This document shows positions 52,523 through 61,055 of a stretch of DNA of 64,000 nucleotides, one piece after another. Positions within the stretch are counted from its first letter, which is position 1; every line of letters begins with the position of its first letter. The notes under the pieces were generated by a model. The model was not told the origin of the DNA, ran no database searches, and worked only from the letters and a program-made list of their open reading frames with translations. A program made the position numbers and the translations under genes. The stretch comes from Knoellia sp. p5-6-4 (GTDB lineage: Bacteria > Actinomycetota > Actinomycetes > Actinomycetales > Dermatophilaceae). The stretch lies in assembly GCF_029222705.1 (NCBI RefSeq), contig NZ_JARGZF010000002.1, forward strand, positions 1 to 64,000, written 5' to 3'.

Positions 52523-53637
52523 GCCAGACCCCCACCTTCCGCACCGTCCTGCGCGGCTACGACCCCGCCGAGGTCGACAAGCGCCACAACGAGCTCTCGA
52601 GCGCGCTCGTGGGGGCCCGCCAGGAGGCCGCCGACCGCACCATCGAGGCCAGCCAGCTGCAGCAGGCCAATGGCAGGCTGCGGGAGGAGCTCGCGGCCCA
52701 GGCCGAACGCCTCAGCGCCCTCGAGGACGAGCACCGCAGAGCCGCCGCTCCGACCTACGCCGACCTCGGCGAACGGATCGGCACGATCCTCGCGCTGGCC
52801 GACGAGGAGGCCGAGGAGATGCGCCGGGCGGCCACGGCCGAGGCCGAGACGCTGCGGGGCACCGCCACCATCGAGGCCAACGAGACGCGCACGGCGGCTG
52901 ACCGCTACGCCGAGGAGGTGCGCACCAAGGCCGACGCCGAGGCGAAGCTGGTCGTCGAGAAGGCGCGTCGGGAGGCCGACGCCATCCTCGACGACGCCGA
53001 CCGCGAAGCCTCCGCGCGACGCGAGGAGGGCGAGGCCTTCTACGAGAGCCAGCGCGCCCGGGCAGCCGCAGCCGCCGCGGACTTCGAGTCCACCCTGGGC
53101 CAGCGCCGGGAGACGGCCGCCCAGGAGTTCGCCGCGCAGATGGCCCAGCAGGAGCAGGCGCTCAGCGACGCCCAGCAGCGCGCCCAGAGCCTCTCCGCGG
53201 AGTCCGAGCAGGCGCTCAGGCAGGCGCGCGCCGAGGCCAAGGCCCTGGTGACCGCGGCCCGCGAGGAGGCCGAGGGGTACGTCGTCGCCGCACGGGAGCA
53301 GGCCGAGCGCATCCGCCGTGACTCCGAGCGCGAGCTCGCCGCGGCCACCGCGCGCCGCGACAGCATCACCGCCCAGCTGAGCAACGTCCGGCAGATGCTC
53401 TCGACCCTCGGCGGGGCGTCGATGGCCGAGTCCCTCGTGGGCGAGGTCCCGGCCGAGCCCTCTGCCCCCGGCGACGAGCCGCAGGCCGAGGTCCCGGCTC
53501 CCGGCGACGAGGCACAGGCCGAGGTCCCGGCGTCCGCCGACGAGGCGCAGGGCGCCGACGAGCCGAAGAAGGGCGAGGAGCAGCAGCAGAAGGGGAAGGC
53601 CACCGCGCAGAAGCAGGGTGTGGGCGCCCGGCGCTGA
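52519..53637 (+). CDS. DivIVA-like coiled-coil protein with an acidic repeat tail
   Basis: Protein of 372 residues. The N-terminus (FRTVLRGYDPAEVDKRHNEL) has the DivIVA-type motif G-Y-D-x2-E-V-D that binds curved membranes. A long coiled coil runs from about 20 to 305. The C-terminus holds repeats of the type PGDE-QAEVPA and a Lys/Gln end. It is coupled to the preceding coiled-coil gene, so the two may form one filament or polar scaffold. Their place next to pafA does not show a role in proteolysis. Confidence 0.72.
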   Translation: MSQTPTFRTVLRGYDPAEVDKRHNELSSALVGARQEAADRTIEASQLQQANGRLREELAAQAERLSALEDEHRRAAAPTYADLGERIGTILALADEEAEEMRRAATAEAETLRGTATIEANETRTAADRYAEEVRTKADAEAKLVVEKARREADAILDDADREASARREEGEAFYESQRARAAAAAADFESTLGQRRETAAQEFAAQMAQQEQALSDAQQRAQSLSAESEQALRQARAEAKALVTAAREEAEGYVVAAREQAERIRRDSERELAAATARRDSITAQLSNVRQMLSTLGGASMAESLVGEVPAEPSAPGDEPQAEVPAPGDEAQAEVPASADEAQGADEPKKGEEQQQKGKATAQKQGVGARR

Positions 53638-53698
53638 GCCCTGCGCCGAGAGCGAAACCCCTCGACAGTCGCTCCCGGGCGCTGGTTCGGTGTCCGGC

Positions 53699-54709
53699 AT
53701 GGACATCCTGGTGCTCGGTGGGACGGCCTGGCTCGGCCGGGAGGTCGCCACGGCCGCGATGGAACGAGGCCATGCGGTGACGGCCCTGGCTCGCGGAGAG
53801 TCAGGGCCGTCACCGCAGGGGTCGGCCTTCGTTCGGGCGGACCGCACCCGACCCGGTGCCTACGAGGAGGTCGCCGACCGGGACTGGGACGCGGTGGTCG
53901 ACCTGGCCCGCCAGCCGGGGCAGGTGCGCGCAGCCCTGTCCGCGCTGTCCCCCCGGACCGGCACCTGGGTCCTGGTCTCCTCGTGCTCGGTCTACGCCGC
54001 GCACGACACCCCCGGGGCCGACGAGTCGGCTGCCCTGCTTCCCGCCCTCGACGCCGCGGAGGCCACCGCCGAGACCTACGGCGAGGGCAAGGTCGCCTGC
54101 GAGCAGGCCGTGCTGCAGGCGCGTGGCGTGGACGGCGCGCTGGTCGCCCGGTCCGGACTCATCGGCGGCCCGGGCGACCACACCGACCGCACCGGCTACT
54201 GGCCGCTGCGCTTCGCCCACCCCGCCACCGACGACGGCGCGGTGCTGGTGCCCGACTCGCCGGCGCTCAGGACCCAGCTCATCGACGTGCGCGACCTGGC
54301 GGCCTGGCTCGTCGAGTCCGCGGAGCACCGCACTGCGGGCGTGATGAACGTGGCGGGACCGGTTCTTCCCCTCGAGCAGCACCTGGCCACCGCTCGGTCG
54401 GTGACGGGCCACGACGGCCCGGCGGTGGCGGCGGACCCCGGGTGGCTCGCGGCCCGGGGCGTCCAGGAGTGGGCCGGCCAGCGCTCGCTGCCCCTGTGGG
54501 TCAACACGCCCGGTTGGGAGGCCTTCATGGACCGGGACACCAGTCGCGCCCGAGCTGCCGGGCTCGTCACGCGTCCTCTCGAGGACACGATGCGCGACAC
54601 CCTGGCCTGGGAGCTCCAGGCGGGTCCGGGTCGCGTCCGCAAGGCAGGCCTCTCCCCCGCCGACGAGCGGGAGCTACTCGCTGCCGTGCGGGCGAGCGGC
54701 CCCGGCTAG
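53699..54709 (+). CDS. NAD(P)-dependent epimerase/dehydratase family protein
   Basis: Protein of 336 residues of the short-chain reductase superfamily: LVLGGTAWLGREVATAA (Rossmann GGTxxxG), VSSCSVYAA, YGEGKVACE (catalytic YxxxK) and ARSGLIGGPGDHTDR. The substrate is unknown; such NmrA/epimerase-like proteins act on sugar nucleotides or quinones. The ATG at 53699 follows 61 bp after the DivIVA-like gene on the same strand, and it converges on prcA with a 27-bp gap. Confidence 0.85.
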   Translation: MDILVLGGTAWLGREVATAAMERGHAVTALARGESGPSPQGSAFVRADRTRPGAYEEVADRDWDAVVDLARQPGQVRAALSALSPRTGTWVLVSSCSVYAAHDTPGADESAALLPALDAAEATAETYGEGKVACEQAVLQARGVDGALVARSGLIGGPGDHTDRTGYWPLRFAHPATDDGAVLVPDSPALRTQLIDVRDLAAWLVESAEHRTAGVMNVAGPVLPLEQHLATARSVTGHDGPAVAADPGWLAARGVQEWAGQRSLPLWVNTPGWEAFMDRDTSRARAAGLVTRPLEDTMRDTLAWELQAGPGRVRKAGLSPADERELLAAVRASGPG

Positions 54710-54736
54710 GGCGCGACGGGCGGTGGCCCCGAAGGC

Positions 54737-55564
54737 TCAGGAGTCCTGTGCGTCCGGGCGCTGCGTCTGGGGGTTGGTCGAGGCGTCGCGCGGGGTCTCC
54801 CCCGTGAGGATGTCGTGGTGACCCGGTGTGGCGTCGTCGACGGTGGGGGCGTCCTGGACCTTGCTGTCGTGGTTGAGCAGGTTGCTCAGCAGCCCACCTC
54901 CGATCCGCCGGAACGTGCGGCGCGGCCGCTCCCGGTCGAGCACCGCCACCTCGAGCTGCGAGGGCGACAGGGTGCGGTCGGGTCCGCCGGCCGGGTCCTT
55001 GCCGAGCAGCTCCACCGCGAGGGTGAGCGCCGCCCCGAGGCTCATCCCCGGCCTCCAGCGCTCCTTGAGCGCACCCTCGATGACGTCACCGGCCCCGCCC
55101 ATCGCCACGAAGCCGTGCTCGTCGGCGACGGACCCGTCGTAGGTCAGTCGGTAGATCTGGTCGTCGTCGGGGCCGTGGCCGACCTCGGCCACGACGATCT
55201 CGACCTCGTAGGGCTTGGACTCCTGGGTGAACACCGTGCCGAGCGTCTGCGCGTAGGCGTTGGCGAGCCCGCGCGCCGTGACGTCGATCCGGTCGTAGGA
55301 GTAGCCGCGCAGGTCGGCGTACCGCACACCGGCGACCCGCAGGTTCTCGAACTCGTTGTACTTGCCGACCGCCGCGAAGGCGATGCGGTCGTAGATCTCG
55401 GAGACCTTGTGCAGGGCCCGGGAGGGGTTCTCGGCGACGAACAGGATGCCCCGGTCGTAACCGAGCACGACCACCGATCGGCCGCGGGCGATGCCCTTGC
55501 GCGCGTAGTCGGCCCGGTCCTTCATCAGCTGCTCGGGCGAGACGTAGAACGGCATGCTCGTCAT
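54737..55564 (-). CDS. prcA: 20S proteasome alpha subunit
   Basis: Protein of 275 residues: [24 protein letters not shown] forms the N-terminal gate helix, then [36 protein letters not shown]. Seven copies form each outer ring and control entry to the chamber. The C-terminal 45 residues ([15 protein letters not shown]...) are flexible. Its ATG overlaps the prcB stop, so the alpha and beta chains are made together. Confidence 0.95.
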   Translation of the reverse strand: MTSMPFYVSPEQLMKDRADYARKGIARGRSVVVLGYDRGILFVAENPSRALHKVSEIYDRIAFAAVGKYNEFENLRVAGVRYADLRGYSYDRIDVTARGLANAYAQTLGTVFTQESKPYEVEIVVAEVGHGPDDDQIYRLTYDGSVADEHGFVAMGGAGDVIEGALKERWRPGMSLGAALTLAVELLGKDPAGGPDRTLSPSQLEVAVLDRERPRRTFRRIGGGLLSNLLNHDSKVQDAPTVDDATPGHHDILTGETPRDASTNPQTQRPDAQDS

Positions 55565-56385
55565 CGCGCACCTCCCGGGTTGCCGTCGCGTCGGGCCAGG
55601 ACCCGCTCGACGACCCCGCGAAGGTCGTCGTCGGGGAGGAACCGCACGCCCGCCTCGTCGACGACCGCGAGGGTGGGCCAGATGCGGCGGCTGAGGTCCG
55701 GTCCACCGGTGGCCGAGTCGTCGTCGGCGGCGTCGTAGATGGCCTCGACGGCAACGTCGACCGCCTCGTCGACGCCCAACCGGGGACGCCACAGCTTCTT
55801 CAGGGCACCGCGGGCGAAGAGGGAGCCCGAACCGACGCTGTGGTGGTCCTTCTCCTCGTAGCAGCCGCCGGTGACGTCGTAGGAGAAGATCCGGCCCCCG
55901 GGGCGCTCGAGGTCGTAGCCCGCGAAGAGCGGCACGACCGACAGGCCCTGCATGGCCATGCCGAGGTTGGCGCGGATCATCGAGGCCAGCCGGTTGGCCT
56001 TGCCCTCGAGCGACATGAGCGCGCCCTCGATCTTCTCGTAGTGCTCGAGCTCGACCTGGAAGAGCCTCACGAGCTCGATGGCGATCCCCGCCGTGCCCGC
56101 GATGCCGACGGCCGAGTACTCGTCGGCGGCGAAGACCTTCTCCATGTCTCGGTTGGCGATGATGTTGCCCATGGTCGCGCGGCGGTCTCCGGCCATGACC
56201 ACGCCCCCGGCGAAGGTCGCCGCGACGATGGTCGTGCCGTGCGGGGCCTCGAAGCTTCCGGTGGGCAGCGGTCGTCGCGAGGGAAGAAGGTGCGGGGCGT
56301 GCGCGCCCACGAACTCGGTGAAGGAGGAGGAGCCTGCGGCGAGGTATGCCGCCGGGAGCCTCCCGGCGTCGGGTCCGAGGCTCAC
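55561..56385 (-). CDS. prcB: 20S proteasome beta subunit with propeptide
   Basis: Protein of 274 residues. A 50-residue propeptide ends APHG, and T51 (HG-TTIVA) becomes the catalytic N-terminal threonine after self-processing. [31 protein letters not shown] and [13 protein letters not shown] are the beta-type blocks. The GTG at 56385 overlaps the pup stop (GTGA). Seven copies make each inner ring. Confidence 0.96.
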   Translation of the reverse strand: MSLGPDAGRLPAAYLAAGSSSFTEFVGAHAPHLLPSRRPLPTGSFEAPHGTTIVAATFAGGVVMAGDRRATMGNIIANRDMEKVFAADEYSAVGIAGTAGIAIELVRLFQVELEHYEKIEGALMSLEGKANRLASMIRANLGMAMQGLSVVPLFAGYDLERPGGRIFSYDVTGGCYEEKDHHSVGSGSLFARGALKKLWRPRLGVDEAVDVAVEAIYDAADDDSATGGPDLSRRIWPTLAVVDEAGVRFLPDDDLRGVVERVLARRDGNPGGAR

Positions 56386-56588
56386 TGGCCGCCCTTCTGG
56401 ACGAACCCGCGCACGAACTCCTCGGCGTTGGACTCCAGGACGCCGTCGATCTCGTCGAGCACGCTGTCGATGTCGCTGTCGAGGTTCTCCTTGCGAGCGC
56501 TGGCCTCCGGCGATGCCGGGGTGGGCTCGGGCGCCTCGTCGGGCGCGTCGTCGCGCCGCTGCGGCCGGCTCTGCTCCTGGCTTGGCAT
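56382..56588 (-). CDS. pup: Pup, prokaryotic ubiquitin-like protein
   Basis: Small disordered protein of 68 residues. The C-terminal helix [21 protein letters not shown] binds the Arc coiled coil, and the end is GGQ: Gln must be deamidated to Glu by Dop before conjugation. The N-terminus is acidic and Pro rich. The ATG at 56588 lies six bases after GGAGGT, a proper ribosome site; an earlier in-frame start at 56624 lacks one. Confidence 0.96.
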   Translation of the reverse strand: MPSQEQSRPQRRDDAPDEAPEPTPASPEASARKENLDSDIDSVLDEIDGVLESNAEEFVRGFVQKGGQ

Positions 56589-56682
56589 CTCGTGACCTCC
56601 GCTCTCAGCCCCGCCCGCCCTCACGTGCGGGGGCGTGTGTGTCGCTGCTGACGACGCTGCTGCTCATCAACCTAGTCGGACC

Positions 56683-58200
56683 CTAGCCCGATGCAGAGGC
56701 CAACTCGCGAAGAAGGGCTGCGGCGTCAGCACTTCGGTCGAGCAACGGCCCGACGGTTGCACGGGTTCCGCGCAGCGGCTCGAGCATGGGCACCCGCTGC
56801 AGCGAGGTGTGCCCGGGGACGTCGAAGATCACCGAGTCCCAGGAGGCGGCCGCGATCTGGTCGGGGTACTTCTCCAGGCACTTGCCCCGGAAGTAGGCCC
56901 GGGTGTCCACGGGCGGCTCGTGCACCGCGTGCAGCACCTCGTCGTCGCTGACGAGCTCCTCGAAGTGCCCGGCGGCGCGCAGCCGGTGGAACAGCCCCTT
57001 GTCCGGGCGGACGTCGGACCACTGGATGTCGATCGCCTTGAGCCGGTGGTCGGACCACTCGAGGCCGTCGCGGTCGATGTAGCCCTGGAGCACCTTCAGC
57101 TTGGCCACCCAGTCGACCTCCCTGGCGGCCTCCATGGGGTCGCGCTCGAGGCGGTCGAGCACGGTTCCCCACCACCACATGACCTCCGCCGTGTCGTCGT
57201 CGAGCTCGCCGGCATACCGCTCCTCGAGCCACTTCTCGGCGAGCTCGTGGTAGCGCCACAGCAGCTGGACGGCGGTGAGCCTCGTGCCGTCGCGCAGCTC
57301 GAGGGTCTCGCGGCAGGTCGGGTCGTGGCTGACCCTGTGGAGGGTGTGCACCGGGCGGTTGACGGTGAGGTCCTCGCCGATGGCCCGGTCCTCGATCATC
57401 GCCAGGACCAGCGACGTCGTGCCGAGCTTGAGCAGGTTGGCGACGTCGCAGTGGTTCGCGTCGCCGATGATGACGTGCAACCGGCGGTACAGGTCGGCCA
57501 CGGCGTGGGGCTCGTCACGGGTGTTGACGATGGGCCGCTTCAGGGTGGTCTCGAGACCGACCTCGACCTCGAAGAAGTCGCTGCGCTGGCTGATCTGGAA
57601 CCCGGGCGTCCGGGAGTCCTGGCCGATGCCGACCCGCCCCGAGCCGGTCACCACCTGGCGGGCGACGAAGAAGGGGATGAGGTGGCGCACGATCTCGCTG
57701 AAGGGCGTCTCGCGGGGCATCAGGTAGTTCTCGTGGGTGCCGTACGAGGCGCCCTTGCCGTCGGTGTTGTTCTTGTAGAGGTTCACCCCGGGAGGGACCT
57801 GCGAGAGGCGCCGCACCGACTCGCGCATGATCAGCTCGCCGGCCCGGTCCCAGGCCACGGCGGCGCGCGGCGAGGTCACCTCGGGCGAGCTGTACTCGGG
57901 GTGGGCGTGGTCGACGTAGAGCCGTGAGCCGTTGGTCAGCACGACGTTGGCCAGCGACGGGTCGTCCTCGTCGGTGAGCTGGCTGGCGTCGGCGACGCCG
58001 CGTCCCATCTCGAAGCCGCGCGCGTCGCGAAGGGGCGCCTCGTCGGCGTAGTCCCAGGAGGCGTGCGCCGCCCGGATGCCCTGGGCCGAGGCGTAGGCGT
58101 GCACCACCTGCCCCGAGAGCAGCATCGGGTTGGCCGCGGGATCCCCGGGCACCGAGATCCCGTACTCGGTCTCGATCCCCATCACGCGGCGGACGGTCAT
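56683..58200 (-). CDS. dop: Dop, Pup deamidase/depupylase
   Basis: Protein of 505 residues homologous to PafA but acting the other way: it deamidates Pup-Gln and removes Pup from substrates. VRRVMGIETEYGISVPGDP contains the conserved Glu. The Dop-specific loop follows WDYADEAPLRDARGFEMGRG. SNGSR-like LTNGSRLYVDHAHPEYSSPE, NNTDGKGASYGTHENYLM and [22 protein letters not shown] are shared blocks. The ATG at 58200 has GGAGG seven bases upstream, inside a leader ORF described separately. Confidence 0.95.
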   Translation of the reverse strand: MTVRRVMGIETEYGISVPGDPAANPMLLSGQVVHAYASAQGIRAAHASWDYADEAPLRDARGFEMGRGVADASQLTDEDDPSLANVVLTNGSRLYVDHAHPEYSSPEVTSPRAAVAWDRAGELIMRESVRRLSQVPPGVNLYKNNTDGKGASYGTHENYLMPRETPFSEIVRHLIPFFVARQVVTGSGRVGIGQDSRTPGFQISQRSDFFEVEVGLETTLKRPIVNTRDEPHAVADLYRRLHVIIGDANHCDVANLLKLGTTSLVLAMIEDRAIGEDLTVNRPVHTLHRVSHDPTCRETLELRDGTRLTAVQLLWRYHELAEKWLEERYAGELDDDTAEVMWWWGTVLDRLERDPMEAAREVDWVAKLKVLQGYIDRDGLEWSDHRLKAIDIQWSDVRPDKGLFHRLRAAGHFEELVSDDEVLHAVHEPPVDTRAYFRGKCLEKYPDQIAAASWDSVIFDVPGHTSLQRVPMLEPLRGTRATVGPLLDRSADAAALLRELASASG

Positions 58201-58214
58201 GCGACAACCTCCAT
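58197..58214 (-). CDS. Possible five-codon leader ORF (MEVVA) overlapping the dop start
   Basis: TAGGGT on the minus strand (58221-58226) is exactly six bases before ATG at 58214, the leaderless layout used across this window. That ATG opens MEVVA and its TGA overlaps the dop ATG (ATGA). The dop ribosome site GGAGG lies inside codons 1-3. Translation of the mini-ORF would therefore run over the dop site and could couple or attenuate dop. Not proven; a five-codon frame can occur by chance. Confidence 0.35.
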   Translation of the reverse strand: MEVVA

Positions 58215-58220
58215 GGCAGC

Positions 58221-58226
58221 ACCCTA
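58221..58226 (-). promoter_or_regulatory. -10 box for the dop transcript
   Basis: TAGGGT on the minus strand, 20 bases before the dop ATG. It would start the mRNA at or near the mini-ORF ATG, giving dop a leader of about 14 bases with its ribosome site inside. Confidence 0.5.
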
Positions 58227-58318
58227 AGCGCCACCTCCCCCGCGTGCCGCACAGGTCGTGACGCAGCCCACGTGGACCCACCCCGCGCCACCACCGTCCC
58301 GGTGGCCATGATGGGCCA

Positions 58319-59329
58319 GTGCGCCACTCCCCCCGTGCCATGTCACCCCTCACCGCAGCCTTCACCGCGGTGCTCGACCGCTTCCTGCGCAGGCCCGTCG
58401 AGAGCCTCAGCCTCCAGGAGATCCAGGCCCAGCGCGGTCGCAGCTACCCCGCGCACCCGCCCTTCACCTGGGTCACCGGGCCCGTCGACCGCCGGGTGGG
58501 CATCACCTACGGCACCGCGACGGCCCGCGACGGCTACGAGGTGCCGCTGCGCGTCTACCGGCCGCGGGCGGTGCGCGACACCGAGACGGACGTCCCGGTC
58601 GTCCTCTTCTTCCACGGCGGCGGCTGGGTCCAGGGCAACGTCGTGATGTACGACCCGCTGTGCACCCACCTGGCCCAGCAGGTCCGGGCCGTCGTGGTGA
58701 GCGTCGACTACCGCAAGGCACCGGAGCACAAGGCACCCACTGCGGCCCACGACTGCATCGACGCGGCCCGCTGGGTGGCCGACCGCGGCCCGGTGCTGCG
58801 GGCGGACACCTCGCGCCTCGCGGTCTGCGGCGACAGCGCCGGTGGCAACCTCGCGGCGGTGGTGGCGCTGGCGAGCCGCGGCGGCGGTGGACCTCGCATC
58901 GCCCACCAGGCGCTGGTGTACCCCGCGGTGGACCTGACGCTCGCGTCACCGTCGATCCAGGAGCACGCCCACGCCCCCGTGCTGACGCTGGCCAGCATCC
59001 TCGCCTTCCGGGCCCACTACGTGGCGCAGGGCGCAGACCTGCGCGACCCTGCCCTCTCCCCGCTGTTCGGCGACCTCGGCGGCCTGCCGCCCGCGCTGGT
59101 GCAGACCGCGGACCTCGACCCGCTGCGCGACGACGGCCTGCGCTATGCCGACGCGCTGCGCCGTGCGGGGGTGGAGGTCAGGGCGACCAACTACGTGCGG
59201 GTGCCCCACGGATTCGCGTCGTTCCCCGGGGTGGTGCCGGCCGGCGCCCAGCACCGGGCGGAGCTGGTGCACGAGCTCCGCTCCCACCTGTATGCCGCCG
59301 AGCAGGACGGCAGGCGACAGTCCGGATAG
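58319..59329 (+). CDS. Alpha/beta-hydrolase of the HSL (hormone-sensitive lipase) family
   Basis: Esterase-like protein of 336 residues. The oxyanion motif is FFHGGGWVQG, the nucleophile Ser is in VCGDSAGGN, and the Asp and His of the triad are placed in QTADLDPLRDDG and RVPHGFASF. The N-terminus (VLDRFLRRPVESLSLQEIQ) is a cap helix. The GTG at 58319 has CATGAT six bases upstream; ATG at 58340 is the alternative. Substrate unknown. Confidence 0.87.
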   Translation: MRHSPRAMSPLTAAFTAVLDRFLRRPVESLSLQEIQAQRGRSYPAHPPFTWVTGPVDRRVGITYGTATARDGYEVPLRVYRPRAVRDTETDVPVVLFFHGGGWVQGNVVMYDPLCTHLAQQVRAVVVSVDYRKAPEHKAPTAAHDCIDAARWVADRGPVLRADTSRLAVCGDSAGGNLAAVVALASRGGGGPRIAHQALVYPAVDLTLASPSIQEHAHAPVLTLASILAFRAHYVAQGADLRDPALSPLFGDLGGLPPALVQTADLDPLRDDGLRYADALRRAGVEVRATNYVRVPHGFASFPGVVPAGAQHRAELVHELRSHLYAAEQDGRRQSG

Positions 59330-59374
59330 TCTGCGAGTCAGCAGCGCGGCACCCAGCCCCGAGGAGTCCGACCC

Positions 59375-60364
59375 ATGCGCGACATCGTCGTGTTCTCCGG
59401 CAGCGCCCACCGCGAGCTCGCGGCGCACATCTGCGCGGAGCTGTCGGTGCCACTCTCCCCCGCCCAGACCAGCCGGTTCAGCAACGACTGCCTCCAGGCC
59501 CAGCTGCTCGCCAACTGCCGACAGCGCGACGTGTACATCGTGCAGCCACTGGTGCCGCCCACGCAGGACCACCTCATGGAGCTGCTCCTGATGATCGACG
59601 CGGCACGCGGGGCCTCCGCGGCCCAGATCACCGCCGTCATTCCCCACTACGCCTACGCGCGGTCGGACAAGAAGGACGCCTCCCGGATCTCCCTCGGTGG
59701 TCGACTGGTCGCCGACATGCTGGGCACCGCGGGGGTCGACCGGGTGCTCACGATGACGCTGCACGCACCCCAGGTCCACGGCTTCTTCTCGGTGCCGGTC
59801 GACCACCTGACGGCCATCGGGGTGCTGGCCGAGCACTTCCGCGACCGCGACCTGCGCGACTGCGTCGTGGTCTCCCCGGACCTCGGCAACGCCAAGACCG
59901 CGACCCAGTTCGCCAGGCTGCTCGGCCTGCCTGTGGCCGCCGGCAGCAAGCAGCGCCTCGGCGACGACCGCGTGGTCATCGACGCGATCGTCGGCGACGT
60001 CGCCGGAAAGCGCGCCATCGTGCTCGATGACGAGATCGCCACGGGGGGCTCCATCGTCGAGCTGCTCGAGCGGCTGGCGGAGCAGGGGTGCCGCGAGGCG
60101 GCGGTGGCGTGCACCCACGGCCTGTTCGCGGGACGGGCGGTCGAGCGGCTCCGTGACCACCCCATGGTCAGCGAGGTCGTCACCACCGACACGGTGCCGG
60201 CGCCGACGGGCTGGCCCGAGCTGAGGATCCGCTCCGTCGCCGGGTTGTTCGCCGAGGCGATCTCGAGGATCCATGCCGGCGAGTCGGTCAGCAGCCTCTT
60301 CGACGGCGTGGACCCCTCGCACGCCCCGCCGCGGCCCACGCTGTTCGACCCCGTCCACGCGTGA
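59375..60364 (+). CDS. Ribose-phosphate pyrophosphokinase-like protein, variant motifs
   Basis: Protein of 329 residues with two phosphoribosyltransferase-fold halves of PRPP synthase. The ATP loop appears as YARSDKKDASRISLGGRLVADML and the PRPP loop as IVLDDEIATGGSIVELL, where usual Prs enzymes have VDDMIDTGGT. SPDLGNAKTATQFA replaces the usual SPDVGG. It may be a second, divergent Prs rather than the housekeeping one. GAGGAG precedes the ATG by seven bases. It overlaps the DUF3054 start (GTGA). Confidence 0.82.
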   Translation: MRDIVVFSGSAHRELAAHICAELSVPLSPAQTSRFSNDCLQAQLLANCRQRDVYIVQPLVPPTQDHLMELLLMIDAARGASAAQITAVIPHYAYARSDKKDASRISLGGRLVADMLGTAGVDRVLTMTLHAPQVHGFFSVPVDHLTAIGVLAEHFRDRDLRDCVVVSPDLGNAKTATQFARLLGLPVAAGSKQRLGDDRVVIDAIVGDVAGKRAIVLDDEIATGGSIVELLERLAEQGCREAAVACTHGLFAGRAVERLRDHPMVSEVVTTDTVPAPTGWPELRIRSVAGLFAEAISRIHAGESVSSLFDGVDPSHAPPRPTLFDPVHA

Positions 60365-60843
60365 GGGCGGGTGCCCGCCCCGTCGTCGGGGCGCTGGCGG
60401 CCGACGCCCTGGCCGTGCTCCTGTTCGCCGCGGCCGGCCGCTCCAGCCACGCCGAGGGTGTGACCCCGGACGGCGTGCTGCTGACGGCCTGGCCGTTCCT
60501 CACCGGCACGGCCCTCGGGTGGCTGGTGGTGCGCGCACGGCACCGCCGCTGGCCGGTGCCCCGCCCCGCGGTGCAGGACGGGCCAGGGTCGCTGGGCCGG
60601 GTCATGACCGATGGTGCCGTCGTGTGGGCAGCCGCGGTGGCGGGGGGCATGGTCCTGCGCAGGGCCACGGGCGCGGGCATCGACCCGGCCTTTGTGGTCG
60701 TGGCGACGCTGGTCCTGGGCGCCCTGCTGCTGGGCTGGCGAGCCGGGTGGTCGGCGTTCAGGCCGCGGCGGCGACCCACATGGGCCCGGCGCCCGTCTGC
60801 ACGACCTGGCGGAGCACGCGGTAGGTCGAGCCGTCCCACGTGA
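60361..60843 (+). CDS. DUF3054 membrane protein
   Basis: Protein of up to 160 residues with four hydrophobic segments (VGALAADALAVLLFAA, LLTAWPFLTGTALGWLVV, MTDGAVVWAAAVAGGMVLR, AFVVVATLVLGALLLGW), the DUF3054 layout. Function unknown. The GTG at 60361 overlaps the stop of the PRPP-synthase-like gene, so the two are coupled. Its last 20 to 25 codons (Arg/Pro rich) overlap a small gene on the other strand; the real chain may be functional only up to about residue 135. Confidence 0.82.
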   Translation: MRAGARPVVGALAADALAVLLFAAAGRSSHAEGVTPDGVLLTAWPFLTGTALGWLVVRARHRRWPVPRPAVQDGPGSLGRVMTDGAVVWAAAVAGGMVLRRATGAGIDPAFVVVATLVLGALLLGWRAGWSAFRPRRRPTWARRPSARPGGARGRSSRPT

Positions 60844-60931
60844 ACTCGAACCCCGGGCGGATCTCGCGGTGCAGCGGATACCGCTTGCCGTCGCGGGTCC
60901 CCCCGTTGCAGAGGGCGTATCGAGGGAACAT
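60758..60931 (-). CDS. Small conserved-looking protein of 57 aa, antisense to the DUF3054 end
   Basis: Protein of 57 residues, below the usual length cut-offs: it starts MFPRYALCNGGTRDGKRYPL and ends in PMWVAAAA. The central FEFTWDGSTYRVLRQVVQTG reads as a small beta-rich fold. TACGGT is six bases before the ATG and GGAGG directly precedes it, so both a leaderless and a short-leader start are possible. It overlaps the last 86 bp of DUF3054 in the opposite sense. I do not recognise the family. Confidence 0.6.
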   Translation of the reverse strand: MFPRYALCNGGTRDGKRYPLHREIRPGFEFTWDGSTYRVLRQVVQTGAGPMWVAAAA

Positions 60932-61055
60932 GCCTCCACCGTAGGGCGCGGGGGGCCGACCGGCCCGCGTCCTTGTCCTTCCTTGACCGGAGTGGGGGGA
61001 ATCCGTGGCCTCCCGCCCACCCCGGTCCCTGGCGACCTTCAGGTGGCCGGGCGAG

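Noticed and set aside
56605-56667. Twenty-codon ORF between dop and pup (MSSSVVSSDTH...)
   Set aside because: Its ATG follows TAGGTT by one base, too close for a leaderless start, and it lacks a ribosome site. It remains possible that TAGGTT is an internal pup promoter.
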